Positions 7,881 to 18,629 of a stretch of 64,000 nucleotides of DNA are shown here, in pieces; position 1 is the stretch's first letter, and each line of letters begins with the position of its first letter. A program made the position numbers and the translations under genes. The notes under the pieces are model-generated. The model did not search any database, was not told where the DNA came from, and saw nothing but the letters and a program-made list of their open reading frames with translations. The stretch is from Streptomyces sp. NBRC 110611 (GTDB lineage: Bacteria; Actinomycetota; Actinomycetes; Streptomycetales; Streptomycetaceae), in the NCBI RefSeq assembly GCF_001590865.1, contig NZ_BBUY01000002.1:429713-493712 (forward strand), read 5' to 3'.

Positions 7881-9245
7881 GCGGCTCCGGCGCCGGGCCG
7901 CCATCCAGGCGTAGACGAGGATGCCGGCGAACAGGAAGAGCACGCCCTGGTAGATCGCGGCATAACCGGCGCCCGCGACGAGCCAGAAGGTGAAGCCGAA
8001 GGCGACGAGGGCGAGGGTCAGGTCGCGGGCGAAGCGGGCCGGGCGGACCTTGTCGCGGCGGCCGCTGAGCAGGAAGTAGACCTGGGCGGCGGCGGCGAGG
8101 AGGTACGGCACGGTCACCGAGAAGGTGGTGATCAGAACGAGGATCTCGAAGACGCCGCCGCTGCCGATGAGGTAGTTGATCACGGTCAGGGCGCTGGCGA
8201 GCACGCTCGCGGCCAGCACACCGAAGGTCGGCACCCCGCGCCGCTTGGTGCCGAACGCGGCGGGGAACAGGCCGTCCTTGGCGGCGGCGTACGGGGACTG
8301 GGCGCTCATCAGGGTCCAGCCGTTCAGCGCGCCGATGATCGAGACGACGGCCGCGCAGGCGACGATCGTGCCGCCCCAGTGGCCGCCGAACATCGCGTCG
8401 ACCGCGTCCGAGAACGGCGCCTTGGAGTCGACCAGCTTGTCGTGTGCAACGGTGCCGAAGACCGCGAGGGTACCCAGGAGGTAGACCACGGCGGCGCCGA
8501 CGGTGCCGAGGACGGTGGCCCGTCCGACGTTGCGCTTCGGGTCGCGGACCTCACCTGCGCTCATCGCGGCGGACTCCACGCCGACGTACGAGTAGAGCAG
8601 TATTGCGGCGGCCGCTGACATCCCGCCGAGCGCGGTACCGCCGCCTCCGGTGTGGAACGGCCCGAGGTTGTCCGGGTCGAAGAAGAACAGGCCGACGACG
8701 GCGATGAACAGCAGCGGGACGAACTTGAGGACGGTGGAGACCAGCTGGACGGCGCCCACGTAGCGGGTGCCGGCGAGGTTGGCGAGGGCCGGCAGCCAGA
8801 GCGCGCCCAGGGCCACCACGAGGTCGGTGCCGGCGGACGTGGCGCCGGGGAAGAGGACGTGTACATAGCCGACGGCGGCGACCGCGAGGGCCGCGTTGCT
8901 GACCCAGGTCATGGTCCAGTACGACCAGGCGGAGAGGAACCCGGCGAAGTCGCCGAACGCCTCGCGCGCGTAGACGTAGGGGCCGCCGGTGTCCGGGTGG
9001 CGTTCGGCGAGCCGGCCGAAGACCAGGGCGAGGGCCACGGCGCCGATGGTCAGCACGCCGAAGGCGACGAGGCTGACGGTGCCGAACGGGGCCACCGAGG
9101 CCGGGAGCAGGAAGATGCCGCCGCCGATGATGTTGCCCATCACCAGGCAGGTGGCGGTCAGCAGGCTCATCCGGAAGGGAGCCTTGGCCGGGGTGTGCGA
9201 GTCAGGACCGGTCTCGGGGTGCTGAGCGGCAGGGCTGCGGTGCAT
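7788..9245 (-). CDS. APC-superfamily amino-acid permease (AdiC/PotE-like)
   Basis: The 485-residue protein has about 12 membrane segments. Near the N terminus is the APC signature 'VMGNIIGGGIFLLP', the unwound substrate-binding stretch of helix 1; 'HPDTGGPYVYAREAFGDFAGFLSAW' also fits the basic amino-acid/polyamine antiporter group. It would exchange or import amino acids across the cytoplasmic membrane; the substrate is not predictable. I start at ATG 9245, because a longer frame to 9419 adds only low-complexity residues. The last roughly 30 codons are antisense to the desaturase remnant, so the C-terminal tail (about 'VADGAQTG...EERQHLAG') appears newly acquired. Confidence 0.88.
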   Translation of the reverse strand: MHRSPAAQHPETGPDSHTPAKAPFRMSLLTATCLVMGNIIGGGIFLLPASVAPFGTVSLVAFGVLTIGAVALALVFGRLAERHPDTGGPYVYAREAFGDFAGFLSAWSYWTMTWVSNAALAVAAVGYVHVLFPGATSAGTDLVVALGALWLPALANLAGTRYVGAVQLVSTVLKFVPLLFIAVVGLFFFDPDNLGPFHTGGGGTALGGMSAAAAILLYSYVGVESAAMSAGEVRDPKRNVGRATVLGTVGAAVVYLLGTLAVFGTVAHDKLVDSKAPFSDAVDAMFGGHWGGTIVACAAVVSIIGALNGWTLMSAQSPYAAAKDGLFPAAFGTKRRGVPTFGVLAASVLASALTVINYLIGSGGVFEILVLITTFSVTVPYLLAAAAQVYFLLSGRRDKVRPARFARDLTLALVAFGFTFWLVAGAGYAAIYQGVLFLFAGILVYAWMAARRRSRRTPVADGAQTGQAEAEAALVDQEERQHLAG

Positions 9246-9545
9246 GGATCGTGCGTCTCTCGTCGTGCCGGTGCCCGAGGTCGCCGGGCCGAAGCACATG
9301 GTCACCGCCCGGGCGACCTGGTTCAAGTCGCCGGGAATGCTCCGGCCCCGGCGCCCTCCGGACGGAGGATCTCCGGTGTCACGGGCGGACCGCAGTAATC
9401 CCCCGACCGTCCTGATCAAGGACCGCCCTGCTCAGGAATCCGCCTGACCAGGGGCGGATCACTCCTCCTACCGGGCTTCGCACCAGCGCCGGACCCACAG
9501 GTAAGGTGTGCCTAAGTTGATCTCACCGTCATCGGAGTTCTCCGC
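9246..9545. other. Divergent intergenic region between permease and esterase
   Basis: This 300-base region separates two divergent starts. Apart from the weak iron box at 9502-9520, I see no gene or structured RNA in it. Confidence 0.5.
9502..9520 (+). promoter_or_regulatory. Candidate weak iron box upstream of enterochelin esterase
   Basis: TAAGGTGTGCCTAAGTTGA matches 12 of 19 positions of the actinobacterial iron-box consensus TTAGGTTAGGCTAACCTAA, with the best agreement in the central AGGT..GC.CTAA part. It lies 25 bases before the ATG at 9546. Iron repression by a DmdR/IdeR-type regulator is the expected logic for this gene. Confidence 0.5.
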
Positions 9546-10844
9546 ATGCCCGTGTCCGTTCCGCCCGAGGGCGCCCCGCACCACCCCCCTCGCCTGGCCC
9601 GCCCCCAGGCGGTGCCACGGCTCACGGAACCGGGGCATTCCCTGCCCGCTCCGGAGGACGTCGCGGACGGTGCCGCCGAGGGGTTCTGCGACGAGTTCTG
9701 GGCGGACGTCCGCAGGCGCGGCACCCCGCTGGTCTCGGCCGACCCCCAGGGCCGCGCCGACCACCTGGCCGTGACGTTCCTGTGGCGCGGCACCCCCGCC
9801 ACCCGCGCCGTGATGGTCCTGCCCAACAAGCTCGGCGACCCGCGGACCCCCGAGGGCAACCTCATGGAGCGCCTCCCCGGTACCGACATCTGGCACTGGA
9901 CGCTCCGGCTGCGCCACGACTGGCGCGGCACGTACGACCTCTACGTCGACGAAGGCGCCGAGGCCGGCGGACCCACGCCCGGCAGCCCCGCGTACTGGGG
10001 GTGGCTGCGCACCCAGCGGCGCGCCGACCCGTTCAACACCCGTACGCTTCCCGGACGTTGGGACGCCGGTCCGGTCCCGTACGCGGAACTCCCGGCCGCC
10101 CCTCGCGCGGTGGACTGGGAACCCAGGCCGGGTGCCGCGCGCGGCACCGTGACCGAGCACGAGGTGGCGAGCGGACACCTCGGCGCTCCCCGGCGCGTCT
10201 GGCTGTACGAACCGCCCGCCGCCGCGGCCGAGGCGCCGGCGGAGCTTCCGCTCCTGGTCCTGCTGGACGGCGAGCACTGGCAGCCCCGGCTCGGCCTCGC
10301 CCGCCTCCTCGACAACCTCATCGCGGACGGCCGCGTCCCGCCGCTCGCCGCCGTACTGCCGGAGTCCGTGGACGCGTCCACTCGCTGGACCGAGCTGACC
10401 TGCCGTCCGGAGTACGTCGCCTTCCTCACCGACGAGCTGCTGCCGTGGGCGACCGGGCGGCTGCCGGTCACCGCCGACCCGGCCCGGACCGTGATCGCCG
10501 GGCAGAGTCTGGGCGGGCTGACGGCCGCCTATGCCGCGCTCACCGCGCCGGACCGCTTCGGCAACGTCCTGGCGCAGTCGGGGTCGTTCTGGTGGCCCGT
10601 CGGTCCGGACGCGGAGTGGCTCACCGGCCGTATCGCCGACGGCCCGCGGCTGCCGGTGCGCTTCTGGCTCTCCTTCGGCGAACAGGAGTGGGCGAATCTC
10701 CCCGCCGCCCGCCGCCTGCGCGAGACCCTCGCGGCCGCCGGCTACGACGACGCCTCCTACCGCGAGTTCAACGGCGGACACGACTACCTGTGCTGGCGCA
10801 CCGAACTGGCCGACGGCCTGGTGGACCTGCTGTCCGGCGCCTGA
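9546..10844 (+). CDS. fes: Enterochelin (catecholate siderophore) esterase, Fes-like
   Basis: The 432-residue alpha/beta hydrolase has the Fes layout: an N-terminal Fes-type beta-sandwich (about 55-180, 'VTFLWRGTPATRAVMVLPNKL') and a C-terminal esterase-D-like hydrolase domain. The nucleophile Ser is in 'VIAGQSLGGLTAAYAAL' and the C-terminal catalytic His in 'FNGGHDYLCWR'. Fes enzymes hydrolyse the tri-serine lactone of ferric enterobactin in the cytoplasm to release iron. It is placed beside a DHB-serine synthetase and an Fe-siderophore ABC transporter, which supports this role strongly. No signal peptide is visible. Confidence 0.92.
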   Translation: MPVSVPPEGAPHHPPRLARPQAVPRLTEPGHSLPAPEDVADGAAEGFCDEFWADVRRRGTPLVSADPQGRADHLAVTFLWRGTPATRAVMVLPNKLGDPRTPEGNLMERLPGTDIWHWTLRLRHDWRGTYDLYVDEGAEAGGPTPGSPAYWGWLRTQRRADPFNTRTLPGRWDAGPVPYAELPAAPRAVDWEPRPGAARGTVTEHEVASGHLGAPRRVWLYEPPAAAAEAPAELPLLVLLDGEHWQPRLGLARLLDNLIADGRVPPLAAVLPESVDASTRWTELTCRPEYVAFLTDELLPWATGRLPVTADPARTVIAGQSLGGLTAAYAALTAPDRFGNVLAQSGSFWWPVGPDAEWLTGRIADGPRLPVRFWLSFGEQEWANLPAARRLRETLAAAGYDDASYREFNGGHDYLCWRTELADGLVDLLSGA

Positions 10845-10846
10845 CA

Positions 10847-10898
10847 CCCGTCCGGCCCCGGGCTCCGGTGAGGACACCGGAGCCCGGGGCCGGACGGG
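10847..10898. terminator. Perfect 24-bp bidirectional terminator hairpin
   Basis: Bases 10847-10870 pair perfectly with 10875-10898 around the 4-nt loop AGGA. The hairpin lies between the convergent esterase (ends 10844) and synthetase (ends 10908) genes and can serve both. Confidence 0.9.
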
Positions 10899-10907
10899 CC
10901 GTACCGG

Positions 10908-13900
10908 TTATGCGTCGTCGAGCTCCTTCAGCCGGGCGGCCAGCACCGCGGCGACGTGGTCCAGGTGCCCGTCCCGCATCAGCTGCGGGTGGGTGCAGTC
11001 GAGGTCGTGGTTGACGACCGTGCCGGTCACATGGGGGCGCCACGCCTCGTGGGTGAGCCAGTCCTCGGCGCGCGGCGCGGCGGCGGTGAAGAACAGCAGG
11101 TCGCCGTCGTACCGGCGGTGCCGGTGCTCGCGCATCATGCGGGCGTGGTTGGGCACGATGTCGACGATCCGCGACAGGGTGTGGTCGGTGAGTCCGGCCA
11201 GCGGGCTGCCCGCCCGGCGCAGGGTGGCCAGGACGTCGTCGCGGGTGCGTTCGCCGGTGCGGTCGAAACCCGCCATGCGCAGCACCGCGGTGAGCGCGTC
11301 GCCCTCCTCGGGCGCGGGCCGTCCGCGCCACTGCTCGGCCGGGAACGCGTCCAGCAGCGCGAGGAGTCCGACCTCCTGGGCGTCGTCCTGGAGGAGGGTG
11401 GCGACGGTGTGCGCGAGGACGCCGCCGACGGACCAGCCCACGAGCCGGTAGGGGCCGTGCGGCTGGACCTCGCGGATGCGTGCGGCGTAGTCGGCGGCCT
11501 CCTCGGCCAGGGTGCGGGGCAGCGGCTCGTCGCCGGTCAGGCCGCGGGCCTGGATGCCGTACACGGGCCGGCCGGGACCGAGGCGGGCGGCCAGGCCCGC
11601 GTAGCACCAGGAGATGCCGCCCGCGGGGTGGATCACGAACAGCGGCGGCCGGTCCCCGTCGGCGCGCAGCGGCAGGACGACGTCGAGGGCGTCCCCCGAG
11701 GCCGGTCCCGCGGCCGCCATGCGGGCGGCGAGCGCGGCCGGGGTCGGCGCCTCGAAGAGGGAGCCGATGGTCAGCTCGGTGCCGAACTCCTCCCGTACCC
11801 GTGCCACCAGCCGCACGGCGAGCAGCGAGGTGCCGCCGAGGTCGAAGAACGCGTCGTCGGGACCGGCGTGCGCGACCCCGAGCACCTCCGCGAAGAGCCG
11901 GGTCAGCGCCTCCTCGCGGGGGCCGGCCGGGCGCCTGGCGCCCTGGCCGCCCGCGAACACCGGGTCGGGCAGTTCGCGGCGCTCCAGCTTGCCGCTGGGG
12001 CTCAGCGGGAACGCGTCGAGGACGACGACCGCCGCCGGGACCATGTGCTCGGGCAGTGCGCGGGCGAGCGCGGCGCGTACCGCGGCGGGATCGGCGCGGC
12101 CCGTCACATAGCCGACGAGCCGGTCCTCCCACACCACGGCGCAGGCGCCGTCCACCCCGTCCTGGGCCGCCAGCGCGGCCTCGATCTCGCCCAGTTCGAC
12201 GCGCTGGCCGCGCAGCTTCACCTGGTGGTCGGTGCGGCCCAGGTACTCCACCTCACCGTCCGCCGTCCAGCGCGCCAGGTCGCCGGTGCGGTACATCCGG
12301 GTGTCCGGCGGGCCGAACGGGTCGGCGACGAACCGGGACGCGGTCAGCTCGGCACGGTGGAGGTAGCCGTCGGCCAGCTGCCGCCCCGCCAGGTACAGCT
12401 CGCCGGGCACGCCGGGCGGGCAGGGCCGGCCCGCGGCGTCCAGCACGTACAGGCGGGTGTTCCACACGGGGCGGCCGATCGGTACCGGGCCGGTGCCGTC
12501 CGGGGCGCAGGCGTGGTACGTGACGTCGACGGCGGCCTCGGTCGGGCCGTACAGGTTGTGCAGCTCCACGCCCGGCAGCGCCCGCCCGAAGGCGTTCACG
12601 GTCTCGCGGGGCAGGGCCTCACCGCTGCAGAAGACCCGGCGCAGCGCGCCCGCGCAGGCGGCGGCGCCCGGCTCGGCGAGGAAGACCTGGAGCATCGACG
12701 GGACGAAGTGGCAGGTGGAGACGGCCTGTTCGCGGATCAGGCGGGCCAGGTAGGCCGGGTCCTTGTGGCCGCCGGGCTCGGCGACGACGAGCGCCGCGCC
12801 CTCGCGCAGCGGCCAGAAGAACTCCCAGACGGAGACGTCGAACGAGGACGGGGTCTTCTGCAGCACCCGGTCCCCGGGGGTGAGCCGGTAGGTGTGCTGC
12901 ATCCAGCGGAGCCGGTTGTCGATCGCCCGGTGCGACACCACGACCCCCTTGGGGCGGCCGGTGGAGCCGGAGGTGTAGATGACGTACGCGGGGTGGGCGG
13001 GGGTCAGCGGGCGCGGCGGGTTCACCCACAGGTACCCGGACAGGTCGAGTCCGTCGAGCGCGACGACAGGGGTGCCGGTGTCCTCCGGCAGCCGGCCGGC
13101 CCGGTCGGTGAGGGCACAGACCGGCGACGCGTCCTGGAGCATGTACGCGAGCCGTTCGGCCGGGTAGTCGGGGTCGAGCGGCAGGTACGCGGCTCCCGCC
13201 TTGAGCACCGCGAGCAGGGAGACGACCAGGTCGGCCGAGCGTGGCACCGAGACCGCCACCAGCGCTCCCGGCCGGGCACCGAGGGTCTGCAGGTGCCGGG
13301 CCAGCCGGTTGGCGCGCACGTTCAGCTCGGCGTAGGTCAGGGAGGTGTTCCCGAAGACCAGCGCGGTCGCGTCCGGAGTCCGGGCGGCCTGGGCCTCGAT
13401 GGGGCCGATGAGGTTCGTCGGCGGTAGTACGCGGCCGGTGCGGTTGAACTCCTCGGTGACCAGGGCGTGTTCGGCGGGTGTCGCGATGGTGTGCACGGCG
13501 AGCGGCTGCTCGGGGTCGGCCTCGGCGAGCCGCCGCAGCAGGTGCAGGAACCGCTCCTGGTGTGCGGCGAGGCCGGCGTCCTCGTAGAGCGCGGGGTTGC
13601 CGTCGTGGTCGATGCGCAGGCCGCGGCCGTCGGCGCGGTCGTAGATGTTGACCGTCAGGTCGTCGACCGGGCCGGCGGACAGGTTCCGGGCCCGGGCCGG
13701 CGCGCCCGCGAAGTCCACTCCGTAGTCGAAGGGCATGACGTTGACGAGCGGGCCGACCAGGCCCCGGGACTCGCCGAGCAGTCCGAGCTCGCGGCGGATG
13801 TCCTCGTAGCGGTAGCGCTGGTGGCGGCGCACCCGGCGGATGCCGAGCACGACCTGGCGGACCAGCCCCGCGAGGGTCGTGTCGGGGGTGACGGTCAGCC

Positions 13901-14885
13901 GCAGCGGCAGCACGTTCATGACCATGCCCGGTACGCGCAGGGCGACGGACCCCATGCGGCCCATCATGGGCAGCCCGAGCACCACCTCGGACCGGGCGGT
14001 CGCCCGGGAGGTGTAGAGGGCCTGGGCGGCGATCAGGACGTCCGGCCAGGTCGCGCGGAGCCGGTCGGCGAGCTCGCGCAGCCGCTCGGTGTCCGCCTCC
14101 GGCAGGTACGCCGTGCGGCGGCGGAAGGTGCGGGCGGGCAGCGCGCCGCGGCCGGCCAGCCGGGGCGCCTCGGGGCGGTCCGCGAAGGCCTCGGTCCAGT
14201 AGGCGCGGTCGGCCGCGAAGTCGTCGGAGGAACGGTACGCGGCGTCCTCGGCGACGAGGGCCGCGAGCGACCCGAAGGTGCGCGGGCCGGGCTCGTCGCC
14301 GCGTACCAGCGCCGCGTAGACCTCGGCGGTGCGCCGGACGAGGAGCGAGTAGCCGTACCCGTCCATGACGAGGTGGTGGATGCGCTGGTACCACAGCCAT
14401 CGCCGCTCGCCAGTGCGGAACAGGGCATGCCGGAACGGCGGTCCGGCCGCCAGGTCGCAGGGCTCGGCGAGGTCGGCGCGCATCCAGGCCTCGGCCTGCG
14501 CTTCGGCGTCGTCCGCGGCCGTCAGGTCGTGCACGGTCAGGGGCGGTTCGACGGTGGGCGCGAGGTGCTGGCGCGGACCGTCCGGGGTGTCCGTGACCCG
14601 GACGCGCAGGGCGTCGGCCTCGGCGGTGACCTGCCGCAGGGCGGCGGCGAACAGGTCCGGGTCGAGCGGCCCGTCGATCTCCAGGCACTCCGCGGTGTTC
14701 TGTGCGGGGCTGAGCGGATCGAGGGCCTGCGCGTACCACATGCCCGACTGGGCCGCGGTCAGCGGCAGTACGGCGGCACCGGCGTCCGGCGCGCCGGGCC
14801 CGGAGGGAGTGCCGCCGGGCCCGGAGGGAGTGCCGGTGGGCCCGGAGCGGGTGCCGCCGGGACCGGCGGTCAGCAGGGCGGTCAC
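10908..14885 (-). CDS. entF: Non-ribosomal peptide synthetase EntF-like, C-A-PCP-TE, predicted serine-activating
   Basis: The 1325-residue protein has, in order: a condensation domain (about 38-460, HHLVMDG at 170-176), an adenylation domain (about 495-970, core YTSGSTGRPKG), a carrier domain (Ser1020 in LGGTS) and a thioesterase (Ser1152 in GWSVGG). Aligning the A domain to GrsA by eye gives pocket residues D683, V684, W687, H726, F752, S754, L778, V786, D787, K966. This DVWHFSLVDK code is that of EntF for L-serine. Together with the DHB genes this predicts DHB-Ser units, trimerised by the TE as in enterobactin. The N terminus carries a Gly/Pro/Thr repeat absent from EntF. GTG 14885 overlaps the stop of the carrier gene (GTGA). 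Confidence 0.9.
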   Translation of the reverse strand: MTALLTAGPGGTRSGPTGTPSGPGGTPSGPGAPDAGAAVLPLTAAQSGMWYAQALDPLSPAQNTAECLEIDGPLDPDLFAAALRQVTAEADALRVRVTDTPDGPRQHLAPTVEPPLTVHDLTAADDAEAQAEAWMRADLAEPCDLAAGPPFRHALFRTGERRWLWYQRIHHLVMDGYGYSLLVRRTAEVYAALVRGDEPGPRTFGSLAALVAEDAAYRSSDDFAADRAYWTEAFADRPEAPRLAGRGALPARTFRRRTAYLPEADTERLRELADRLRATWPDVLIAAQALYTSRATARSEVVLGLPMMGRMGSVALRVPGMVMNVLPLRLTVTPDTTLAGLVRQVVLGIRRVRRHQRYRYEDIRRELGLLGESRGLVGPLVNVMPFDYGVDFAGAPARARNLSAGPVDDLTVNIYDRADGRGLRIDHDGNPALYEDAGLAAHQERFLHLLRRLAEADPEQPLAVHTIATPAEHALVTEEFNRTGRVLPPTNLIGPIEAQAARTPDATALVFGNTSLTYAELNVRANRLARHLQTLGARPGALVAVSVPRSADLVVSLLAVLKAGAAYLPLDPDYPAERLAYMLQDASPVCALTDRAGRLPEDTGTPVVALDGLDLSGYLWVNPPRPLTPAHPAYVIYTSGSTGRPKGVVVSHRAIDNRLRWMQHTYRLTPGDRVLQKTPSSFDVSVWEFFWPLREGAALVVAEPGGHKDPAYLARLIREQAVSTCHFVPSMLQVFLAEPGAAACAGALRRVFCSGEALPRETVNAFGRALPGVELHNLYGPTEAAVDVTYHACAPDGTGPVPIGRPVWNTRLYVLDAAGRPCPPGVPGELYLAGRQLADGYLHRAELTASRFVADPFGPPDTRMYRTGDLARWTADGEVEYLGRTDHQVKLRGQRVELGEIEAALAAQDGVDGACAVVWEDRLVGYVTGRADPAAVRAALARALPEHMVPAAVVVLDAFPLSPSGKLERRELPDPVFAGGQGARRPAGPREEALTRLFAEVLGVAHAGPDDAFFDLGGTSLLAVRLVARVREEFGTELTIGSLFEAPTPAALAARMAAAGPASGDALDVVLPLRADGDRPPLFVIHPAGGISWCYAGLAARLGPGRPVYGIQARGLTGDEPLPRTLAEEAADYAARIREVQPHGPYRLVGWSVGGVLAHTVATLLQDDAQEVGLLALLDAFPAEQWRGRPAPEEGDALTAVLRMAGFDRTGERTRDDVLATLRRAGSPLAGLTDHTLSRIVDIVPNHARMMREHRHRRYDGDLLFFTAAAPRAEDWLTHEAWRPHVTGTVVNHDLDCTHPQLMRDGHLDHVAAVLAARLKELDDA
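14793..14870. repeat. 21-bp tandem repeat at the 5' end of the synthetase gene
   Basis: GCCGGGCCCGGAGGGAGTGC-type 21-bp units start at 14793, 14814 and 14835, with a degenerate fourth at 14856. They encode the seven-residue repeat GTPSGPG ahead of the condensation domain. Confidence 0.85.
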
Positions 14886-15112
14886 GCGCCGGCTCCCAGC
14901 AGCGGGGCCCAGGCCTCGATGGCCGGCTGCTCGGCGAGGTCGGCGAAGTCCGCCTGGACGCCGTGCTCGCGGCGCCAGCGTCCGAGCAGCGTCATGATCC
15001 GGACCGAGTCCAGGCCCCAGTCCACGAGGTTGTCGTCGACGGGGATGTCCGCGGGGTCCTCGCCGAGGCAGTCGGCGACGTCCGTGCGGATCTGGTCGAG
15101 GGTGAGGGCCAT
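14882..15112 (-). CDS. Stand-alone aryl carrier protein (EntB C-terminal equivalent)
   Basis: This 76-residue protein is a phosphopantetheine carrier. The attachment motif is WGLDSVRIM, with Ser at about residue 36, the aryl-carrier version seen in EntB and DhbB. It would hold 2,3-dihydroxybenzoate loaded by the EntE-like ligase and present it to the synthetase. In E. coli and Bacillus this domain is fused behind the isochorismatase; here it is a separate gene starting 5 bases after the isochorismatase stop. Its own stop overlaps the synthetase start. ATG 15112 is the only plausible start. Confidence 0.92.
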   Translation of the reverse strand: MALTLDQIRTDVADCLGEDPADIPVDDNLVDWGLDSVRIMTLLGRWRREHGVQADFADLAEQPAIEAWAPLLGAGA

Positions 15113-15117
15113 GGTGC

Positions 15118-15750
15118 TCAGGCCTCCTGGAAGAGGGAGTCGGTGGTGGTCACGACCGCGCAGCGGCCGGCGGCCCAGCGGAGGGCCAGGTCGTGGTCCT
15201 CGCGGGAGAAGTCGGCGACGGCGTCGGCGACGACGAAGGCCTGGATGTCCCGCATCCACGCGTCGCAGGCGGTCATGAGCACCCCGATGTGCGCGTAGAC
15301 GCCGACGACGACCAGCTGGTCGCGGCCGGTGTCGCGGAGCAGCTCCGCCAGCTGGGTGCGGACGAATGCGCTGTACTTCCACTTGGTCAGCATCCGGTCG
15401 CCGGGCCGCGGCGCGACCTGGTCCGGGATGGCGAGCGCGTGCGGGTCGTCGGCGACGCCCGGGCCCCAGAAGTCGAGCTGGAGTCCGCGCTCCTGGGGCG
15501 TCTGCCCGCCGCGCTGGGTGGAGTAGACGACCGGTACGCCGAGGCGGCGGGCGCCGGCCAGCAGCCGGGCGGTGTTGCCGAGCATGCCGGTCAGCGGCTG
15601 CTCGCCGGCCGGGAACGCGCCGAGGAAGTGGTTCTGGAGGTCGTGGACGAGCAGCACCGCGCGGGCGGGGTCCACGGTCCAGTCGACGCGGTTGGCGGGC
15701 AGCTCGTCCCGGGCCGGCAGCGGGTACGGGGCGATGGCGGGAAGTGCCAT
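15118..15750 (-). CDS. entB: Isochorismatase (EntB/DhbB N-terminal equivalent)
   Basis: The 210-residue hydrolase matches the isochorismatase half of EntB/DhbB from end to end. It has the conserved catalytic Asp in 'AVLLVHDLQNHF', 'YSTQRGGQTPQERGL', the Lys in 'LTKWKYSAF' and 'VVVGVYAHIGVLMTACDAW'. It converts isochorismate to 2,3-dihydro-2,3-dihydroxybenzoate and pyruvate. Unlike EntB, it stops before any carrier domain, which is supplied by the next gene. It begins 15 bases after the entE stop in the same operon. Confidence 0.93.
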   Translation of the reverse strand: MALPAIAPYPLPARDELPANRVDWTVDPARAVLLVHDLQNHFLGAFPAGEQPLTGMLGNTARLLAGARRLGVPVVYSTQRGGQTPQERGLQLDFWGPGVADDPHALAIPDQVAPRPGDRMLTKWKYSAFVRTQLAELLRDTGRDQLVVVGVYAHIGVLMTACDAWMRDIQAFVVADAVADFSREDHDLALRWAAGRCAVVTTTDSLFQEA

Positions 15751-15765
15751 GGTGGGGAGGTCCTT

Positions 15766-17423
<1,658 letters not shown>

Positions 17424-17427
<4 letters not shown>

Positions 17428-18629
17428 AGCTCGGCTCCCACGGCGTCCAGGAACGTACGGAACTTGGCGCCGGTCTCGGCGGTCTCGGCCTCGGGCGAGG
17501 AGGCGGCCACCACACCGGCGCCCGCGAACAGCCGCAGGGTGCGGCCCTCGGCCTCGGCGCAGCGGATCGTGACGACCCACTCGCCGTCGCCGTCCGCGTC
17601 CTGCCAGCCGACTATGCCGGTGTAGGGGCCGCGGTCGAAGGGTTCCGACGCGGCGATGACGGCGCGCGCCACGTCGGTCGGGGTGCCGCACACCGCCGGG
17701 GTGGGGTGCAGCGCCAGCGCCAGGTCCAGGGCGGAGGTGTCCGGGCCGGCCAGCTCGCCGGTGACGGTGGTGGACAGGTGCCACATGGCCGCGGTGCGCA
17801 CCAGCGTGGGGCGCCCGGGCACCTCCAGGCGGGTGCAGAACGGTGCGAGCGCCTCCCGTACGGCGTCGACGACGACGGCGTGCTCGTGCAGGTCCTTCGC
17901 CGACTCCAGGAGTGCGGCGGCGCGCCGTACGTCCTCGGCCAGGTCAGTGCTGCGCGGCGCGGACCCGGCGAGCGGGTTGGCCGTCAGGCGGCCGCCGTGC
18001 CGGGCGACGAGGAGTTCGGGGCTGGCGCCGATGAGGGTACGGCCCGGGCCGCTGGGCACCGCGAAGGTGTACCCGGCCGGGTCGCGGCGCGCCAGGCGGC
18101 CCAGCATGGCCGTCAGGTCCGGCTCGCGCGGCGCGGTCAGCTCCAGTGTGCGGGCGAGGACGACCTTGTCGAACTCCCCGTCCCGCATCCGCCGGACCGC
18201 GGCGGCGACGGCCGCGCCGTACACCTCCGGGGCCGGAACCTCCTCGACCTGCCAGCCGGTCCGCCCCGCGGCGGCGGGTCCGGGCAGGGCGATCAGCGGG
18301 TCCTCGCGCAGCGGCGGCGCCCACCGTACGGACTCCGGGACGGCCAGGGCGGGCGGGGCGTCCGGGGTGAAGGGCAGCGAGCCCACGACGACCGGTGCCG
18401 GTTCGCCCGCGCACCGGCGCGCCTCGAGGGCTTCGCGCACCCGTCGCGTCAACGGCCGGGAGTCGTGGGGTATTTCGACGGCGGTGCCGCGGCCCAGCAG
18501 GGTGTGCCGGGGCGTGGCGAGGAACCGGTCCGTGGCGGGCCGGTAGGCGTCGAGCAGGGCGGTCGCCGCACCGGGGGTGACCGGGGGCGGGGTGAGGGAA
18601 GCGGTGGCTTCGGTCAGCGAGACGGACAT
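17424..18629 (-). CDS. entC: Isochorismate synthase (EntC/DhbC)
   Basis: The 401-residue chorismate-binding enzyme converts chorismate to isochorismate, the first committed step to 2,3-dihydroxybenzoate. Key stretches are '[14 protein letters not shown]', '[17 protein letters not shown]', '[10 protein letters not shown]', '[10 protein letters not shown]' and '[11 protein letters not shown]', then '[18 protein letters not shown]', all characteristic of EntC/DhbC. The start at ATG 18629 is preceded by GGAGA; an upstream in-frame ATG at 18671 has no such site. A 218-base repeat-rich gap separates it from entA. Confidence 0.94.

Noticed and set aside
7248..8618. Treating the full frame from 7248 as one gene
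   Set aside because: Only 7248 to about 7880 resembles a desaturase; the remainder is the antisense of an intact permease.
10908..14885. Assignment of the synthetase to griseobactin or bacillibactin type
   Set aside because: There is only one A domain and its pocket residues read as serine, whereas those pathways need threonine plus arginine or glycine modules.
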